A stretch of 64,000 nt of DNA from Atherinomorus stipes (lineage: Eukaryota; Chordata; Actinopteri; Atheriniformes; Atherinidae), in NCBI GenBank assembly GCA_023101725.1, contig JALJCO010001126.1, positions 62,001 through 126,000 of the forward strand. Direction: 5' to 3'. The translations under genes and the position numbers were made by a program. This document shows positions 35,585-46,203 of the stretch, one piece after another; position 1 is the stretch's first letter; every line of letters starts with the position of its first letter. The notes below the pieces were generated by a model. The model saw only the letters and a program-made list of their open reading frames with translations, made no database searches and was not told the DNA's origin.

Positions 35585-38305
35585 ATGTTTCGTTGCAAAT
35601 TCAGCACGTGTGGAGAGGAATTTAATAAAGTTTGCGATTTTACCCAGCACATGAAGTTGCATTGCAATAGTGCTAATTACAGATATCAGTGTGGTGTGCC
35701 TGAATGCTCAAGACAGTATGCTAAAATTCCTGTTCTTAAAGCTCACATGTACAGAGACCACAAAGCAGATGTGCCTTTGAGGAGTAGTGCTGGTCAGGGA
35801 CCATGCACCCCTTTACAATGTGACTTTTGTGCAGTAAGATGTGAAACATCATCTTCACTAGTCAGTCACTTGAGGTCACATTTGCGTGACGGGTTACATG
35901 TTAAATGCCCATTTAGTGGATGTGGTAAGAGCTTCTCTGTTCTGTCGAGTTTTGCATCCCATCTTTCCAAGAAGCACCGCAGTGATCGTGTTGAACATGT
36001 AGAAAACTCCTCTACTGTAAGAACACCTGTTGCCAGTGAATCAACGAGTCAGCATGAACCATCTAATGTTAATTATTCTGAAGATGAGCAAGAAGTACCT
36101 GTTTCAGTTGATGAATCCCTCTTTCTTCAGAATATCACACTTTTCTATCTAAAACTTCAGGCTAAACTACTATTACCAGCTACAACAATACAAACAATTA
36201 TTGAGGGATATCAAGATGTCCATGATGTCAGTCTGACAAATCTGCTTAATACCTTGAGTGAGAAACTAACTGTCCTTGGAATCCCAGAGGCCACAATCAG
36301 AAACATTATGGATGAAATGAGAAAAGACGATCTCCTCACAGCCTGTAACACTGGGCCTTTGAGCACAGACAGGAAAAGAAAGACGGCTTTTAAAAAACAT
36401 TTTAATTATGTTGAGCCGGTCCCTCAGTTATTAGGTGTCGATGAGAAAGGTAAGGAATCGTTTGCCCAGTATGTGCCTGTTAAAGAAACATTAGCTGCGC
36501 TTTTTAAAAGCAAGTCCATGCAGGAGCAGTATACAGCAACACATTCTCAACCATCATCGGAGGGTATTTACCAGGATGTAAATGATGGAAAGGGAGCTAA
36601 GTGCAACCCTTTATTTAAAGCTGAGCCATCTTCTCTTGGTCTCATTCTTTACCAGGATGCATTTGAAGTGGTTAATCCACTTGGTTCTTCTAAAAAGAAA
36701 CACAAGATTTTAGCAGTTTATCTCACTCTAACAGATATTTTGCCTCATAACAGATCATCCATAGATCAAATGCAGCTTGTTCTCTTATGTAAGGAGCAGG
36801 ATTTCAAATATTTTGGGATGGACAAGGTATTTGAGCCCCTCATTAAAGACCTGAAATCTCTTGAGGAGACTGGCATTGAGATAAGTAATGGGCAAATTGT
36901 CAAAGGTCGACTGTGTGCTATTTCAGGTGACAATTTGGGATCTCACAGCATTGGCGGATTTGTTGAGAACTTCAGTGTTAGCCATTATTTCTGCAGGTAT
37001 TGTGACATAAAAAGATCAGCTTTTGAGAGTTCTCCATTATGTTGTGGAAACAAGCGTACAGAACAATCTTTTCTGAATAATCTACAAAAATTAGAAAGTG
37101 GTGATACAAATTCTGAATGTGGTATCAAGTCAAACTCTCCTTTTAACCAACTGTCCTTCTTTCATGTTTGCCAGCCAGGATTACCCCCATGTCTTGGCCA
37201 TGACCTGTTTGAAGGCATCGTTTCCAGTGACCTTAGTTTGTTGATCGGTCGTCTAGTTGAGGAGAAACATTTCAGCTACACACAGCTCAATAGATGCAGA
37301 GATCAGTTCAGCTATCAGGGAAATGATGCCCAGGACAAACCAGCTGATGTTTTACCAGGTAGCAAAAGACTTAGTGGACATGCAGTCCAGAATTGGTGCT
37401 TCCTGCGTTTGCTCCCTCTCCTGATCGGAGATCGCATTAGGAATCCATGTGAGAATCCTACCTGGCAACTTGTGCTGCAGCTCAGAGAAATTGTGGAGCT
37501 CATTTGTGCTCCAGCGATCACCACAGATCAGGTTGCTTATCTTAAAATACTCATTGAGGAGTATCTCTACATTCGAAGCCAGCTCTTTCCTGATGAGCGC
37601 CTGAAGCCAAAACACCACTATTTACTTCATTATCCAGAGCTCATTACCCACTTTGGCCCCCTTATTCGCCTTTGGACTCTCAGGTTTGAGAGCAAACACA
37701 CATTCTTCAAAAGATGTGCTAGGAAGTTACAGAACTTCAAGAACATCTGTAAGACAGTTGCAGAGAGACACCAGCTCTTCCAGGCGTACTTGAGTGCAGG
37801 TGAAATGTTTCAGCCAAATGTGTTACTGGATAAAGAAATTCCATTCTATGTAAATGACTACAGTGCCAAAATCAAAGAGGCTGTTGTTGGTTTGCATTTT
37901 GAATCTGAAGATACAGTAGCATCTCACGCAGTGACAGTCAAGGGCACATCATACAAAAAAGGCATGTTTATTTTGCTGGGGAAAACTGAAGAGGAGTTGG
38001 AGGTCGGCAAGATAGAGCTGGTCGTTGTGCACCATGGCACTGTGTCCTTTGTCTCAGAAAAATACTATTTTGTTAAGTTGAGGGACATTGGGGTCTATAG
38101 TGTTTTGGGGACACCTCAAGATCAGTTTGTTTGTGTGAGGCATGATGATCTACTGGATTATTATCCTTTGCCAGCCTACAAAATGTGTGACATCACAATG
38201 ATCTGTCTCCATCACTCCTTTGCAGAGACATATGGCTGCAGCACAGGAGGAGCTCAAGAGGGCTGTCCTGGAAGTACTGCCGGACCTCCCCACAGACACA
38301 CTTAG
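35585..38305 (+). CDS. C2H2 zinc-finger CACTA transposase, 906-907 residues
   Basis: An uninterrupted frame on the plus strand. I start it at the ATG at 35585, directly before the first zinc finger; the frame is open 10 codons further upstream but without an ATG. Four C2H2 fingers come first: C4/C9/H22/H26, C36/C41/H54/H59, C79/C82/H95/H99 and C108/C113/H126/H131. A Transposase_21-like core follows, with acidic residues in the right contexts: D358 in LYQDAFE, D449 in ISGDNLGSH and D540/E543 in GHDLFEG. After it comes a DUF4218-like block (about 672-710, KPKHHYLLHYPELITHFGPL then RFESKHTFFKR). This is the expected order for En/Spm transposases, which bind the terminal repeats and cut and paste the element in the nucleus. 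There are no stops or frameshifts, so the gene may still be functional. Its last 80 bases overlap the first coding exon of the next gene. The last residues after about 885 are less certain. Confidence 0.85.
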   Translation: MFRCKFSTCGEEFNKVCDFTQHMKLHCNSANYRYQCGVPECSRQYAKIPVLKAHMYRDHKADVPLRSSAGQGPCTPLQCDFCAVRCETSSSLVSHLRSHLRDGLHVKCPFSGCGKSFSVLSSFASHLSKKHRSDRVEHVENSSTVRTPVASESTSQHEPSNVNYSEDEQEVPVSVDESLFLQNITLFYLKLQAKLLLPATTIQTIIEGYQDVHDVSLTNLLNTLSEKLTVLGIPEATIRNIMDEMRKDDLLTACNTGPLSTDRKRKTAFKKHFNYVEPVPQLLGVDEKGKESFAQYVPVKETLAALFKSKSMQEQYTATHSQPSSEGIYQDVNDGKGAKCNPLFKAEPSSLGLILYQDAFEVVNPLGSSKKKHKILAVYLTLTDILPHNRSSIDQMQLVLLCKEQDFKYFGMDKVFEPLIKDLKSLEETGIEISNGQIVKGRLCAISGDNLGSHSIGGFVENFSVSHYFCRYCDIKRSAFESSPLCCGNKRTEQSFLNNLQKLESGDTNSECGIKSNSPFNQLSFFHVCQPGLPPCLGHDLFEGIVSSDLSLLIGRLVEEKHFSYTQLNRCRDQFSYQGNDAQDKPADVLPGSKRLSGHAVQNWCFLRLLPLLIGDRIRNPCENPTWQLVLQLREIVELICAPAITTDQVAYLKILIEEYLYIRSQLFPDERLKPKHHYLLHYPELITHFGPLIRLWTLRFESKHTFFKRCARKLQNFKNICKTVAERHQLFQAYLSAGEMFQPNVLLDKEIPFYVNDYSAKIKEAVVGLHFESEDTVASHAVTVKGTSYKKGMFILLGKTEEELEVGKIELVVVHHGTVSFVSEKYYFVKLRDIGVYSVLGTPQDQFVCVRHDDLLDYYPLPAYKMCDITMICLHHSFAETYGCSTGGAQEGCPGSTAGPPHRHT

Positions 38306-41300
38306 TACCTTGATGGCAGGCCTGGAGGAACTTGGTGTGGAGAACAAGGAAGACATGAGCCTTCTGAGTGAGGAGAATCTTCTGCCTTTTCTCCGTGTGG
38401 TCCAGTCTAGAAAGCTTCTCCGTGCCTATTCATCTCAAGGTAACTGTAGGTTGGGTGGTTTGGGTTATATTTGAGTTTCCAAGGTGGGGATGGCATCTGC
38501 ATGGTATCTTATCACACCTTCCGTCCACTGCCTCCGCTCCGCTCCGCTCCAGTCCGTCTTTTCCGGCGGGCTGTGAAAACCCTCGCACACATACTCTGCC
38601 TGACTCCGCCAGTGCCCTCTCCGTTCAGTCACAAAGCAGACGGACCTGAGCGGACGTGTCGGAGCGGAGTGCTGGCGGAGTAGTGGACTGCTGCTCATTG
38701 ATTAACATAGCAACAAATTTGCTGCATTGTGGGGACTGGAGCGGGGCGGAAGCAGTGGACGGAGGGGGTCAGAGCTCAAGGCAGTTTCATTCTCATAATG
38801 ATTTACAGTGATGGCCAGAAGTGTTGGTATTTAGAGAAAATAACCAAAACAGGACATTTTTAATATCTCAACACAAGTAAAACAATATTTGGTTTCCCCA
38901 CATTTAACACAAAATATTATCGAAATGATGTGGACAGGGAGTAATGCATGGTCAAAATTATTACCAACCTCCACAACTGTCCTTTGCAATGATTAAAAAC
39001 ACACTTTTGTGTCATTAAAGAGTTGGGGTTTTTTTGTTTTTGTTTTTTTTAGGACTGCCACAACAATTTTTGAAATAAATGAAAAATGAATGGTTTTGTT
39101 TTATATATGATGACCGTTTTAAATAAACTACAGTATGTCTGGATTACAGGGGTCTAATAGTAAATATTTTTCAGGTTTCTCCTCAGCCCTGTCTCCTCCT
39201 GGCTCTCTACAAGTTTCCTCAACCCTGTCCCAAGTGGGAAGTCCACAACTCTCCTCCCCTGAGACACCCCGAATGTCCAGCCCAATAGCTCTGCCCTCAC
39301 CACGCACACCATGGCCTGCAAATTTTAAGGTGAGGCAGGGTCTTGGTGATGGGATAGAGAGATTATATTAAAATACTTAGCAACATGGTTCTTTGAAAGC
39401 ATCTGTTGCAAGCAATATTTTGGATCACAAACATGGCACACAATGCAGAAGGAAGATTAGAAAAATCTTCATAGCCTGTTCCTCATATCACATTTGGGCT
39501 TCTCAATGCTCTTTGCAAAACCCTGGAAAAACATATCTTTAAATCTATGTAACTGGCTGTGTATGATTTGGTTTTTTTGGGAAACCCAGCCAAAGGCTAT
39601 AAGACAGGCCACTTAGTGGAACTCTCAACAACTGTCTACAGACAGACCTCTTAATGTCTTGTGTTGTTACTACTGCTACCTTTGAGTGCGAAGCTGAAAT
39701 TGGTTATAAATGCATCCTCAAAAGCTCATATTCTTGTATCCTCTCTAATGTTTACCCTTTTTTCACTTTGCATCTTTGAAGGTTAACTGGACGAAGATGA
39801 CATCAGAGATCCAGTCAGCCATAGCAAATTCTACGAGACCAAATCCTGCTGCCAGGAGAGCAATGGTCAGAGAGCTGGTTGATCAGATGAGGGTGCACAA
39901 TGTAAATCCAAATAGAGGGATCTGTGTGAAAGTTGTAAACGACATAATACATCAGTACCCTGCATGTTTTGGGGATGTGAATGATGATATTAATACAGCT
40001 GGAGCATCACTCGTCCAGCAAGTAAAAACCAGAATTGAGCATGTCAACCGAAACAACAGACTGGCACGGTTAAGAAAGAATATGCACAGCAATTCCCATG
40101 CAAAAACAAATGCAAGAGGTCCTGTTGACCAGTATGGATGTGTTCGATGGGCACCTGAAGAACTCCCCTCAGGAGAGACTGAAGAAACCCTCCAAGAGAT
40201 GAAGACTCAGATGCAGCAGCTATATGCCCAGGTAGGAATTGTGGAAATTTATATCTTGGCATCCTGATGCACAAACTTGTGTTTTATTTTTTGATAATGA
40301 TGCATCCAATTTTTGACCCCACCCTCAGGAGGGAATGTCCGGCGTGGAAAGAGGAGCGCTTCAAGGATGGCTTCAGAAAACCTACGTTCTCCAGCGCCGT
40401 GATCTCAATGCCCACCCCCCACACAGCATCTCAAAACTAAAGGACGACTGGCCTTTTCTGTTCTCCTTAAATGGATTGTTCTCACACTTCCGTGAGCTGA
40501 CTGGGATTCCTATTCAGGAGAAGCTGCCAGCCGCCATCGACACCAGGAGTCAGAACATCATGGAGTACTTCCAACAGCAAAAGACACCAGGTGTAGGGAA
40601 AGTCCTGGAAGCCTATGAGGGCAGTGGCAACAAAGCTATCTGCATCATCATGTGCCTGCTCGCTCACTTCAAGGAGGGAGATGGCATCTTCCTTAAGGTT
40701 GATGTGAGTATAACTTGCAGAGCATATGCATAAATTAACCATTCCCTCACTCCCTCCCAGCTGTTATTTTGTTATTGTTAATAACCAGAAAAAAAGTCAC
40801 CAGTAGCTACATCCTTTGGTATGGACATTTTGCAGAAGCCCCAAAAGCTGCTTTCTTTATTGTCATATATTCAACTTACCTGTAGTTATTCTATGTTTTT
40901 TTTTTTTTTTTTTGTCTCCAGCCCTCTGCCACAGCTGCCGACATCGAGAGATCTGTCACCCTGCCAAGTACACCTCGGCTAGTTGTGCCAGGTATAATTT
41001 TCAATTATTTTGTAAAATTTCTTTAATTCTTTATTGACTTCACGAGGTTGAGGGAGGACTTTTGCTCCAAAAAATGGTTTTCCTTGAGTTATGGTGAAGA
41101 GTGGTGGTCAAATAAGATAATACGTATTTCAATGTAGTGTGAGTCTTCCTCCATTTGAACATTAACACATTGCTTTTCGGTTGCTGTAGTGTTAAGTGCA
41201 ACTTTTTAGTCATACTGTTAATGGTTATCATATTGTTAATGGCTTTCAGGAGAGATACTGAGCGGTGCAGACAAATGGATTATGTCCATCGAAGGAGCAT

Positions 41301-43257
41301 GTGTAATGGGGCCCCACAGCAACCTCCTGCATGGACTGGCAGCAGTCTTCTCTGCCTACTATGTCTTCAACCTACAGTATCCAGCCGAAGCTGCTAGTAC
41401 ACTTGAGTTCATCCAGAGGTGTGTTTAAACATGACACTACCATTAAAATGATCATAGCCAACACTTGACATATGTAAGGATCTTAATCAATAATTGACAA
41501 TTTTGTTAGCGTTAGGGATGTCAATAAGTTGTCCCCCGTACTACTTTGCATTTTGTGTGATCAGATCTTACACATTACTTTGCAGGTAGGTACAAGCAAA
41601 AGTAAAATCATGCTCTCCAATTCAGTGAGAAACAGATGAGAATTGATGACAGTTACACACAAAGACACTCTTACAGTCTCACACTACTTATTTGTCTGTG
41701 TGTGTCTCCTTCACACACATAACAGCATTCATCTAAAGTTCCTTAATGTGTCATGTTGTCTATGTCAGTTTTATAAGCATGGTCTTCTCACATGCATGTG
41801 TTTTTGCCTGTCATACTATAGAGTAAGGGTTGGCAATTAATGTCACCAAGGGGTCACATGAGGAACTGGGGATGTTGCAGAGGGCTGAACAAAAAGGCCA
41901 GATTTAAATCCATTAATTGTAGCTTTGTTTTTGTTTTGTTTTTTTTAGCCGTTTTAGCTCATACATACACACACAGTCATCTTCAAAATTATAAATACCC
42001 TCCAATTAAAGAAAATGCTAAATTCAAAATAGTAATTCAAATGACAAGAAACTAAAAAAAAAAAAAAAAAAAGAAAAAGTATTTTAAATAAGAAATTTCA
42101 AAATTCTGATTTAGTTAACTGAAAATATTGCTTTTGAATTAAAGTTTAATAGAATAATAATAAAAAAAAAAAACATAACTGTCCAACAAATGAGGGATTA
42201 AAGCACCTTGCTCATGAACAGTAGGCCAAAGTACCTTTTAACAGGTGTAAAAGTCTTATTGAATATTACAGAAAGCACGATTACAGTGATTGTCACAAAG
42301 GCTTGCCCACCAACAATTTAGTTCAGGAGCTCCATCATGCTTGTTCAATTATTTTGTTTTTTGTTTGTTTGTTAATATTTCTGTTGAACCACAATTCAAA
42401 ATCAATGTCCTGATTTTCAGAATTTTTTTAATGTAATATCACTTTTTTTCAATTTCAACTTCTTTCACTGACAACTGATTTTTTTCTTCATTTATTAGGA
42501 TGTATTAATAATTTTGAGGATGTCTGTCCGTCTGTGTATCTGTCCTCAAAATTATTCATGCACTCAAATTGAAGAAGAAAAAAAAATCAGTTGTCAGTGA
42601 AATAACATGAAATTGACTAATTTAAAACCATTTCAAATTACAAAAATTGTATGAAAATCATGACACTGAATTTAAATTGTGCTTTATACAAATCCATTTG
42701 GTAAATTTCAGCTCCTAAAGGCTATACTGATACCTATAACACACATACATACATACCTAATAATACCAAGTCAAAAATCGCAAAATATAAAAAAAGCTTA
42801 AAAGTGGGATTTTCAAATTCTGCATATCCAATCTTAAAAATTCCAACTTCATGGGGTATAAGTTATAGGGGTAAGTCGTCATGATATTGGACACATCAGT
42901 ATGGCCAATGACGTCATTATTTCCTGTTATCAGCCAGATAATTATCGACCCGATAATCATCGTGCATCCCTACACACATATTTACACTCATATAGCCAAC
43001 TTTGCCTCATTCATTGCACTCATTCATTCATAAAAATCCATTAATGTTTCATGTCATAGTTATGGCCACATCATATCAGTCTTAAACATTACCTGATAAG
43101 TGTTTTTTTTTTTTCTTTTTTCGTTTTCAGAGCCTTTTGCGGCATAAATTCGCAGACGGGCAGCAAGGCAGAAAGAAAACGAGGGCTTAACGCACCAGTC
43201 TGTACACTGCTTAGAAAACTGTTGGACTTTGAATTGGTGGGTAGGGGACAAACTTGA
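38232..43257 (+). CDS. SAM-domain (SAMD3-like) protein, second gene of the CACTA element, seven coding exons, 517 residues
   Basis: Coding exons: 38232-38439 (exon begins 38226 after TCCTTTGCAG), 39175-39329, 39782-40231, 40329-40703, 40922-40991, 41250-41418 and 43131-43257. Every junction has AG and GT, and phases match (1,0,0,0,1,2). The total is 1554 nt including TGA. Residues 1-67 look like a sterile alpha motif (LPTDTLSTLMAGLEELGVEN ... EDMSLLSEENLLPFLRVVQS). Residues 70-121 are a Ser/Pro linker. Residues 122-396 hold the conserved body (NPNRGICVKVVNDIIHQYPA; ALQGWLQKTYVLQRRDLNAH). The C-terminus ends TLLRKLLDFEL, resembling teleost 'SAMD3-like' proteins. The biochemical role is unknown; given its position inside the transposon it is probably an accessory protein for transposition or for its own regulation. 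The last intron (1.7 kb) has taken in two MITEs without disturbing splice sites. Confidence 0.8.
38440..39174 (+). other. intron 1 of the SAM-domain gene, with repeat material
   Basis: It contains a stretch at 38525-38690 with inverse GCTCCGCTCC / GGAGCGGAG words, and a Tc1-like end at about 38808 (CAGTGATGGCCAGAAGTGTT) without a matching right end. Acceptor TATTTTTCAG at 39174. Confidence 0.45.
41974..42526. mobile_element. family A MITE, copy 4, in the last SAM-gene intron
   Basis: Begins CAGTCATCTTCAAAATTATA and ends AATTTTGAGGATGTCTG. The interior is collinear with the copy at 27301-27814. Confidence 0.75.
42540..42690. mobile_element. family A MITE, copy 5, left end only
   Basis: Begins CTGTCCTCAAAATTATTCAT and matches copy 1 for about 150 bp (ATGAAATTGACTAA; ATGAAAATCATGACACTGAA). 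It breaks off where other sequence resumes at about 42690. Confidence 0.65.
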
Positions 43258-43745
43258 TCACTTTATTGTATTTGCAATATGTGCTTGAAAAGACCAAATG
43301 TACCTCTTTGTTAGATCACCTGTACAGTACTTAGATTTCATAAATATCCTTAAAAATTCATGTTCAACCAGTTTGGTACAGTGTAATAGCAACTGCTGAG
43401 AAAGTTAATCTATGGTTATGTACCATCTGAGCTGCCTTTTTTGTCTATGCTTTTACTGGTAGTCTTCATAAGTGTGTCTTGATCCTGCTTGTTTGATGTT
43501 TTATCCATTTCTTTCATTTCAGTGTTTAAATCAGCCTAGAGGAAATAGTCTAAATAGTCAGGTTATTTCTCAGTTACTTCTCCTATTTATGTATTGCAAT
43601 GTTGAAAAGCTTTTATTCTGGACTGCAGTGTTGAAAAGCTTATGTTTTTGTAATGCAACGTTGGGAAAAAAAAATCTATTTTTGTATTGTAATGTTGAAT
43701 GAATTGCATTGTTTATCCCATTTTCTCTTGAATTTCAAGGAAATA
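43258..43745 (+). other. 3' untranslated region of the SAM-domain gene, with a short tandem repeat
   Basis: After the stop at 43255-43257 the sequence holds four diverged copies of a unit like TGTATTGCAATGTTGAAAAG between about 43586 and 43700. A polyadenylation signal candidate is GGAAATAAAAAG at about 43738. The exact 3' end is not visible. Confidence 0.4.
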
Positions 43746-43794
43746 AAAAGGGAAAAAAAAGGCAACTACGGTTTTTCTTTGCATAGGTCTGAAA

Positions 43795-44115
43795 ATGGTC
43801 ATAAATCCAAATTACAGCATTTGTTATATTTACAATATTTTATCCTGTGAAATTACAGGAAATTCCTGGCTACTGAGTTGCTGTAAATATAACTTTTTGT
43901 CGTAGTATTTACAGTACTCCATCCTGTGAAATTACAGGAGAATTACAGCAAATTTACACTATTATATTGTAATTAATTACAGTAGGATGTTGTATAAAAT
44001 ACAGTACCTTGTTGTAATTATTTTACAGTAACAGTCCTGTATACAGTTTACAGTAAATTTACGGCAACTATTAGCCAGGAATTTCCTGTAAAATTACAAG
44101 AAATTTCTAACAGTG
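43795..44115 (-). repeat. right subterminal repeat array and terminal repeat of the CACTA element
   Basis: At least eight occurrences of words like AATTACAGGA, TTTACAGTA and ATTACAGTA in both orientations end at CTAACAGTG (44107-44115). CACTA transposases are known to bind short subterminal repeats, so this is the likely binding array. Confidence 0.6.
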
Positions 44116-45899
44116 CAGCTTGATGCTCAAATTCCTGCTCTTTTATTATTGAAAAGCCCTCAATTTTCAGTTTCAGTCTTTTTTCAAGCCCAGAATTTAA
44201 TGGGTTTTGTTTGTTAGACAAGTCTTCATGAAAAAAAAAAAACGCTTTTTCCTGGCTTGTGTTTTTGTAAAGGAAAAAAAAACACACATAATTTTATCCT
44301 GTGGGTGAGTTTATGGAAGCTGAAATAGATCAACTACCCTTCACAACCAAAAGTTCCTTTTTCTTGGAGACATCTTTGAAACAAAATTTTATGCTCTGGG
44401 AAGTAATGGCGGATCACTCATTCCCTACACTTCCACTTAAAAGTGGCGTTTTAAATTGGTCACGGTGGCCAGTGTGAAGCGTCAATGACTACTGGATAAG
44501 TCAAATTCCTTTCATAGTATTTTTATGCCAAATTTATTTAGAAAAAAGCAGGTTTTGTCAGCTCTGGATGGAAGGCATTCTTGTCCAAATACAGGATATT
44601 TGATACAAAAATCCTTGTTTTGTATTCAGCTCTGTGAGCTAAAGTCTGAACATGGTGCACATCCTTGCTTCTGCACTTCTGAGCTAAATTCATCACATTC
44701 TGTACGGCAAAGTATCATGATAACTCAAAATGTCACGTTAACTGTGTGTGTCCTCACCTCCTCTGTTATCTTCACCCAGAGTCATTCATCTCTTTAATGA
44801 ATGGGTTACACAATACATCATTCTATACAGGAAATAACTGCTTAAATAGGTGATATTTTTAAAGGAAAAATGTGCAACCACGTATCTAATCAGTAACAAG
44901 TAGTCCGAGTAAGCTTCAAATTAGGAGCCATTACCAGGCGAACCATGTAGTTAGTCTCAGATACAGTCAGATACATTAGAAGATAGAAACTTGCCAGATG
45001 ATAAGTAAAAATAAGATGAAGCTTGTAAGATGGAGAAAGCTAATAAATACAGAAGGATTTTAGTGTAGCAGATGATAAACATGAAAGGAGAGAATTTGTG
45101 AATAACTAATAATGTTCACTATTGTTACTTTCAATGAAAAAGGTATGAGACTGGAGAAAAAGATTTGAACACATCTGCCTGAGCAGCCCTTTTTATTACA
45201 GTTTTTCTCCATCGGTTAGGCTCATTTCTTAAATCAGAAATTACTTTCTCAAAACAGCGTGGACAAACCTTCAAACCATTTGGCGAATGTTCACTATATA
45301 ATTGCATTTTGTCATTTATTTCATTAAATTGCAAATGTTTTATCACGTCTCAATGTTTCATGACATCTTTGCAAATGATTGAGTACAGTTAGCCCAAAGT
45401 TAGCACAGTTATCCTACATTTAGCACAATTTCCAAGTGAATGGATCTTATTGATCTAAACTGATTGTTGATTTTCAAACTTATGGTGTGTTCAGACCGAC
45501 TGCGGCAGGCGCGGCAAGGGCGTCAGGTTTACATGCAAAGTCTATGTAAACGCGCATTAAGGAGCATCAAACCTTCTTGCGGTGCGTTTTGAGCGTTTTG
45601 GCATTCGCCGCGGCAGGCTCAATAACGCCAGAGTTGGAAAATCTGAACTTTTGCCGCTTTGCCTCGGGGTGTCAACCAATCAGAGAGACTCAGCATGTGT
45701 CGGTGTCGTGATGCAGACACACATTTTCTGACAGGACGGGAAATACAGAGGAGACCGTGGGAAATCTCTTCACTCCACGGAGGATAAACTGTGATCTGCG
45801 TCTGGTCCCAGGTTCCCAAACGGCGGGTTGATGACCTGTTGTCCCGATCGGATTAATGAGCTTATAATGCCGTCCCAATGCGGGACTGTAGGTCATTAA
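44116..45899. other. non-coding stretch
   Basis: No gene recognised. At about 45483-45700 the phrase GGTGTGTTCAGACCGACTGC resembles a MITE start without a partner. Confidence 0.4.
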
Positions 45900-46199
45900 A
45901 CTTTTTTTTTTCCTTCAAGAGGTCGAGTGACTGACATCTGCTCCAATCATCAGCTTACTCCCACACAGCATCATGCTCTTAGCTCTTTCATTGGCTGGCG
46001 ATATAAACAGAAATCTCCACCCAGAAACATCCCGAACACACCAAAACAATACGAAAGAGCAAATTACAGGCAGGGGGAGAGAAAGTTGCATTCAAACGCA
46101 CCACGGCACGCGAGAAGAGGCCCAAAGGCGGGGTTTGAGATGGATTTCACTTGCTCAAGTCTAACGTTTATTTTCACGGGGGGACTTCGGACTCTACCT
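45900..46199. mobile_element. TTAA MITE family B, copy 2, inverted relative to copy 1
   Basis: Phrases TCTGCTCCAATCAT, TTACAGGCAGGGGGAGAGA, GTTGCATTCAAACGCACCAC and AGAGGCCCAAAGGC are the reverse complement of 24565-24790. The end GACTTCGGACTCTACCT is the same as the right end of copy 1. The TTAA on this side has become TTCA. Confidence 0.65.
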
Positions 46200-46203
46200 T
46201 TCA

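Larger units (their letters stand above)
34271..44115 (+). mobile_element. En/Spm (CACTA) DNA transposon, apparently complete, 9.85 kb
   Basis: The left end reads CACTGTTAGCAGTTGATGTA and the right end, on the opposite strand, CACTGTTAGAAATTTCTTGT. The first nine bases are identical and the next roughly 20 are similar (TGTAATTTTTAC against TGTAATTTTAC). CACTG termini are typical of animal En/Spm elements. A 2-bp CA flanks each end (34269-34270, 44116-44117), consistent with a short target duplication but weak alone. The right subterminal 300 bp is packed with ATTTACAGTA/AATTACAGGA words, the kind of transposase-binding array expected next to CACTA ends. Inside lie a long transposase ORF and an intact spliced second gene. 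Two family A MITEs have since inserted in the last intron. Confidence 0.8.

Noticed and set aside
43586..43700. CRISPR-like spaced repeats (TGTATTGCAATGTTGAAAAG units)
   Set aside because: Only four diverged units with irregular spacing, in the 3' untranslated region of an animal transposon gene.
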